Source: Jimgerdemannia flammicorona (taxonomy: Eukaryota > Mucoromycota > Endogonomycetes > Endogonales > Endogonaceae). Taken from it: DNA of 10,084 nucleotides. Below the pieces are notes generated by a model. It was not told the DNA's origin, made no database searches, and was given only the letters and a program-made list of their open reading frames with translations. Below are positions 8,680-10,084 of this stretch, piece after piece. The position numbers and the translations under genes are program-made. Each line of letters opens with the position of its first letter. Within the stretch, counting starts at the first letter, position 1. The stretch covers positions 1 through 10,084 of the forward strand of contig RBNI01007668.1 in assembly GCA_003990745.1 (NCBI GenBank). The letters are read 5' to 3'.

Positions 8680-10084
8680 CTAGGATGTACACATCATGAG
8701 CTTGATTCCAGCACGCAGCTACACTCAATGCTTCACACAGTTTTGGCATACCACGGGGATTCAGCTCTGTCAAGGTTGTGTCCTGCTTCAGAGACTCAGC
8801 TAGGGCACGTGCCCCCTCATCGTCAATATTATTCCCTGTAAAATGAACAGGAGATGAGCGAACATGCACAGATCGTGAGCTCGATTTCATCATGCAGCTG
8901 CACACAATGCTTCACACAGTTTTGGTATACGAGAAAAATTCAACTTGGTTAAGGTTGTGTTCTGCTTCAGAGACTCGACTAGGGCGCATGCCCCCTTTTT
9001 AGCGACGTTGCTCTCTTAAATGAGTTCGTGAATTTGATTCCATCACGCAGCTACACACAATGCTTCATATAGTTCAGAATTTCCAGAGAGATTCGTCGCC
9101 AATGCTATTACCTTTCAAATGAAAAGAGGATGAGCGAACACGTACAGATTGTGAGCACGATTCTGTCGTACAACTACACGCAATGATTCACACAGTTATG
9201 CCATACCAGAGAGATTCAGCTCGGTCAAAGTCGTGTTATGCTTCAGAGTCTCGGTTAGGGAAAGTGCCTCCATGTAGCCAATGTTGCTCCTTTTAAAATG
9301 AATAGGCGATGGCGAACACGCACAGATCGTGATCTTGACTCTATCACGCCGCTACACACACACAATGCTTCAGATAGTTCTGACATACCAGAGAGATTGA
9401 TCTCGTATTATGCTTCAGAAACTCCGCTAGGACGCGCGACCCCTCGTCGCCAATGCTACTGCCTTTCAAATTAAAAGGGGATGAGCGAACGCGCCCAGAT
9501 TGCGAGCGTGATTCTACCATGCAGCTGCACACAATGCTTCACACAGTTTTGGCATACCAAAGAGATTCAGCTCGGTCAAAGTCGTATTATGCTTCAGAGT
9601 CTCGGCTCCCATGTAGCCGATGTTGTTCTCTTTAAAATGAACAGGCGATAGCCAACATGCACAGATCGTGAGCTCGATTCCATCACGCAGCTGCGTACAG
9701 TGCTTCACATAGTTTTGGCATACAAGAGAGATAAAACTTGGTCACGGTCGTGTTCTGCTTCAAGAATTCGGCTAGGGCGCGTGCCTCTTCGTTATTAATG
9801 CCATTATCTATAAAATGAACAGGAGATGAGCGAACACGTACAGATCGTGAGCTGTATTACAGGTGCCCGCAATACTTCACATAGTCCTGACTAACAGGAG
9901 AGGGAGAGATTCACGAGATCCAAAATTCACGATCGACCCTTTCACCTGTAACATTCGGGTGACACAAGATTCTGACAACACTTTCGGCAACATCTTCAAG
10001 TATTGGCGCTCTCAAGATGGCGAGCAATGTGCATTCTGGTGAGCGTACTGGGCAGGGGGGACCCAGTGCCTTTGACTGGCAACA
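8585..10084 (-). CDS. Leucine-rich-repeat (RNI/NLRC3-type) protein, 3' part; multi-exon and partly degenerate
   Basis: Proteins of this type form curved solenoids that bind other proteins; in NLRs they sense ligands, but the partner here is unknown. Each repeat follows N-x-I-G-D-E-G-A-R-A-L-A-E-x-L-K-x-N-T-T-L-T-E-L-N-L, the 28-residue ribonuclease-inhibitor type. Exons (minus): possible upstream exon to 9946; G 9807-9724 (84 bp); F 9629-9558 (72); E 9462-9389 (74); D 9289-9207 (83); relic C 9111-9084 (28); B 9014-8931 (84); A 8835-8752 (84); terminal 8679-8585 with stop. The introns are phase 1. Splicing all exons does not give one open frame: D and E shift it, and G to F creates TAG across the junction. 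F-B-A-terminal and G-A-terminal do join in frame. It is therefore an exon-skipping gene, a pseudogene, or affected by sequence errors. The 5' end lies beyond the window, so no effector domain is visible. Confidence 0.6.
8752..8835 (-). other. LRR exon module A (84 bp, intact)
   Basis: Acceptor TTTTACAG, donor GTATGCC, exactly 84 bp. It encodes NNIDDEGARALAESLK then QDTTLTELNPR. It joins in frame to the terminal exon (G+CC gives Ala). Confidence 0.75.
8931..9014 (-). other. LRR exon module B (84 bp, intact but diverged)
   Basis: Acceptor ATTTAAG, donor GTATACC, 84 bp. It encodes SNVAKKGACALVESLK and QNTTLTKLNFS. The GDEG turn is replaced by AKKG. Joining to A gives Arg (C+GG). Confidence 0.65.
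9084..9111 (-). pseudogene. LRR exon relic C (28 bp, donor lost)
   Basis: The exon start (GNSIGDE) is preserved after acceptor TTGAAAG. About 56 bp are then missing, the text resumes at the exon's last bases (ATCTCTCTG), and the donor GTATGYC reads GAAATTC. It should not be recognised as an exon. Confidence 0.6.
9207..9289 (-). other. LRR exon module D (83 bp, one base short)
   Basis: Acceptor TTTAAAAG, donor GTATGGC. It encodes SNIGYMEALSLTETLK and HNTTLTELNLS. One G is missing at the acceptor compared with its siblings, so splicing at the visible AG shifts the frame. Confidence 0.6.
9389..9462 (-). other. LRR exon module E (74 bp, 10-bp deletion)
   Basis: Acceptor TTGAAAG, donor GTATGTC. 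It starts SSIGDEGSRVLAEFLKHNT. A 10-bp deletion then removes part of TTLTELN and shifts the frame before the donor. Confidence 0.6.
9558..9629 (-). other. LRR exon module F (72 bp, in-frame deletion)
   Basis: Acceptor TTTAAAG, donor GTATGCC. It encodes NNIGYMGAETLK and HNTTLTELNLF. Four codons are missing in frame, giving a 24-residue repeat. Confidence 0.65.
9724..9807 (-). other. LRR exon module G (84 bp, intact)
   Basis: Acceptor TTTATAG, donor GTATGCC, 84 bp. It encodes NGINNEEARALAEFLK and QNTTVTKFYLS. Its last base is T rather than G, so joining to F or B (both starting AG) gives TAG, while joining to A gives TGG. Confidence 0.65.
9946..10084 (-). other. Possible upstream exon of the LRR gene, cut by the window edge
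   Basis: The frame is open from the window edge and reads ...ECTLLAILRAPILEDVAE... to HPNVT, then G and a GTGAAA donor in phase 1, the phase used by the array. Joined to module G it would read NVTDNGINNEE, plausible for an LRR boundary. The segment itself has no recognisable repeat, and the unspliced frame runs on to TGA at 9911. Confidence 0.3.

Larger units (their letters stand above)
8680..9914 (-). repeat. Tandem array of about 175-bp exon+intron modules
   Basis: Exon starts are spaced 179, 97, 178, 173, 167 and 178 bp apart; the 97 reflects the deleted module C. Both the LRR exon and the intron repeat. Intron landmarks in nearly every copy (minus strand) are AACTRTGTGAAGCAT near the donor, GATCTGTGCATGTTCGCTCATC, and CATTTTAAAG or CATTTGAAAG at the acceptor. 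The CTCAT word is a plausible CTNAY branch site. A worn eighth copy lies at about 9878-9914. This is unequal-crossover style duplication of whole modules. Confidence 0.8.

Noticed and set aside
9453..9635. Plus-strand 60-codon ORF in the array
   Set aside because: Antisense to LRR modules E and F and their intron; a frame shadow.
8680..9914. CRISPR array or satellite DNA
   Set aside because: The period of about 175 bp, homologous rather than unique spacers, LRR coding text and consistent splice borders identify exon-intron modules.

Overview
The window looks like nuclear DNA of a filamentous fungus, most likely a basidiomycete (Agaricomycetes). This rests on short GT-AG introns (62-113 nt) with CTNAY-like branch sites, intron-rich genes for secondary or lipid metabolism, and a UbiA-type membrane enzyme with an N-Q-x-x-G-x-E-E-D first motif. 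The organism call is inference; nothing here identifies a genus. Gene starts were judged by ATG, TATA box and splice frame.

Left part (1-4375): two divergently transcribed, intact-looking genes. On the minus strand, 29-1971, is a complete four-exon cytochrome P450 of about 543 residues. It has a membrane anchor, AGRDTT I-helix, ExxR, PERW and an F-x-x-G-x-R-x-C-x-G heme loop, and it resembles the CYP52/CYP86 fatty-acid hydroxylase clan. On the plus strand, 3169-4369, is a two-exon polytopic UbiA-superfamily enzyme of about 376 residues carrying both Asp-rich motifs (prenyltransferase or UbiA-type terpene cyclase). They share a 1.2 kb intergenic region with a TATATAAA box about 90 nt before each ATG and a 32-nt T tract between them. 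A prenyl-diphosphate enzyme beside an oxygenase under one bidirectional control region suggests a two-gene terpenoid or meroterpenoid unit, which is inference.

Middle part (4375-8550): about 4.2 kb with no gene I can recognise. It holds an AT-rich stretch near 5000-5130, small direct and inverted repeats, two ORFs that could be chance, and a 62-nt intron-like element on the minus strand at 6861-6922 next to broken reading frames, which may mark a decayed gene.

Right part (8551-10084): the 3' part of a minus-strand gene made of a tandem exon-intron array. Each module of about 175 bp has an exon of 84 bp (28 codons) encoding one ribonuclease-inhibitor/NLRC3-type leucine-rich repeat, flanked by phase-1 introns that are nearly as conserved as the exons. 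Several modules carry deletions of 1, 10, 12 or 56 bp, one has lost its splice donor, and one junction would create a stop. The array is therefore degenerating, spliced with exon skipping, or part of a pseudogene. It ends in a distinct terminal exon, a stop and AATAAA, and its 5' part lies beyond the window.
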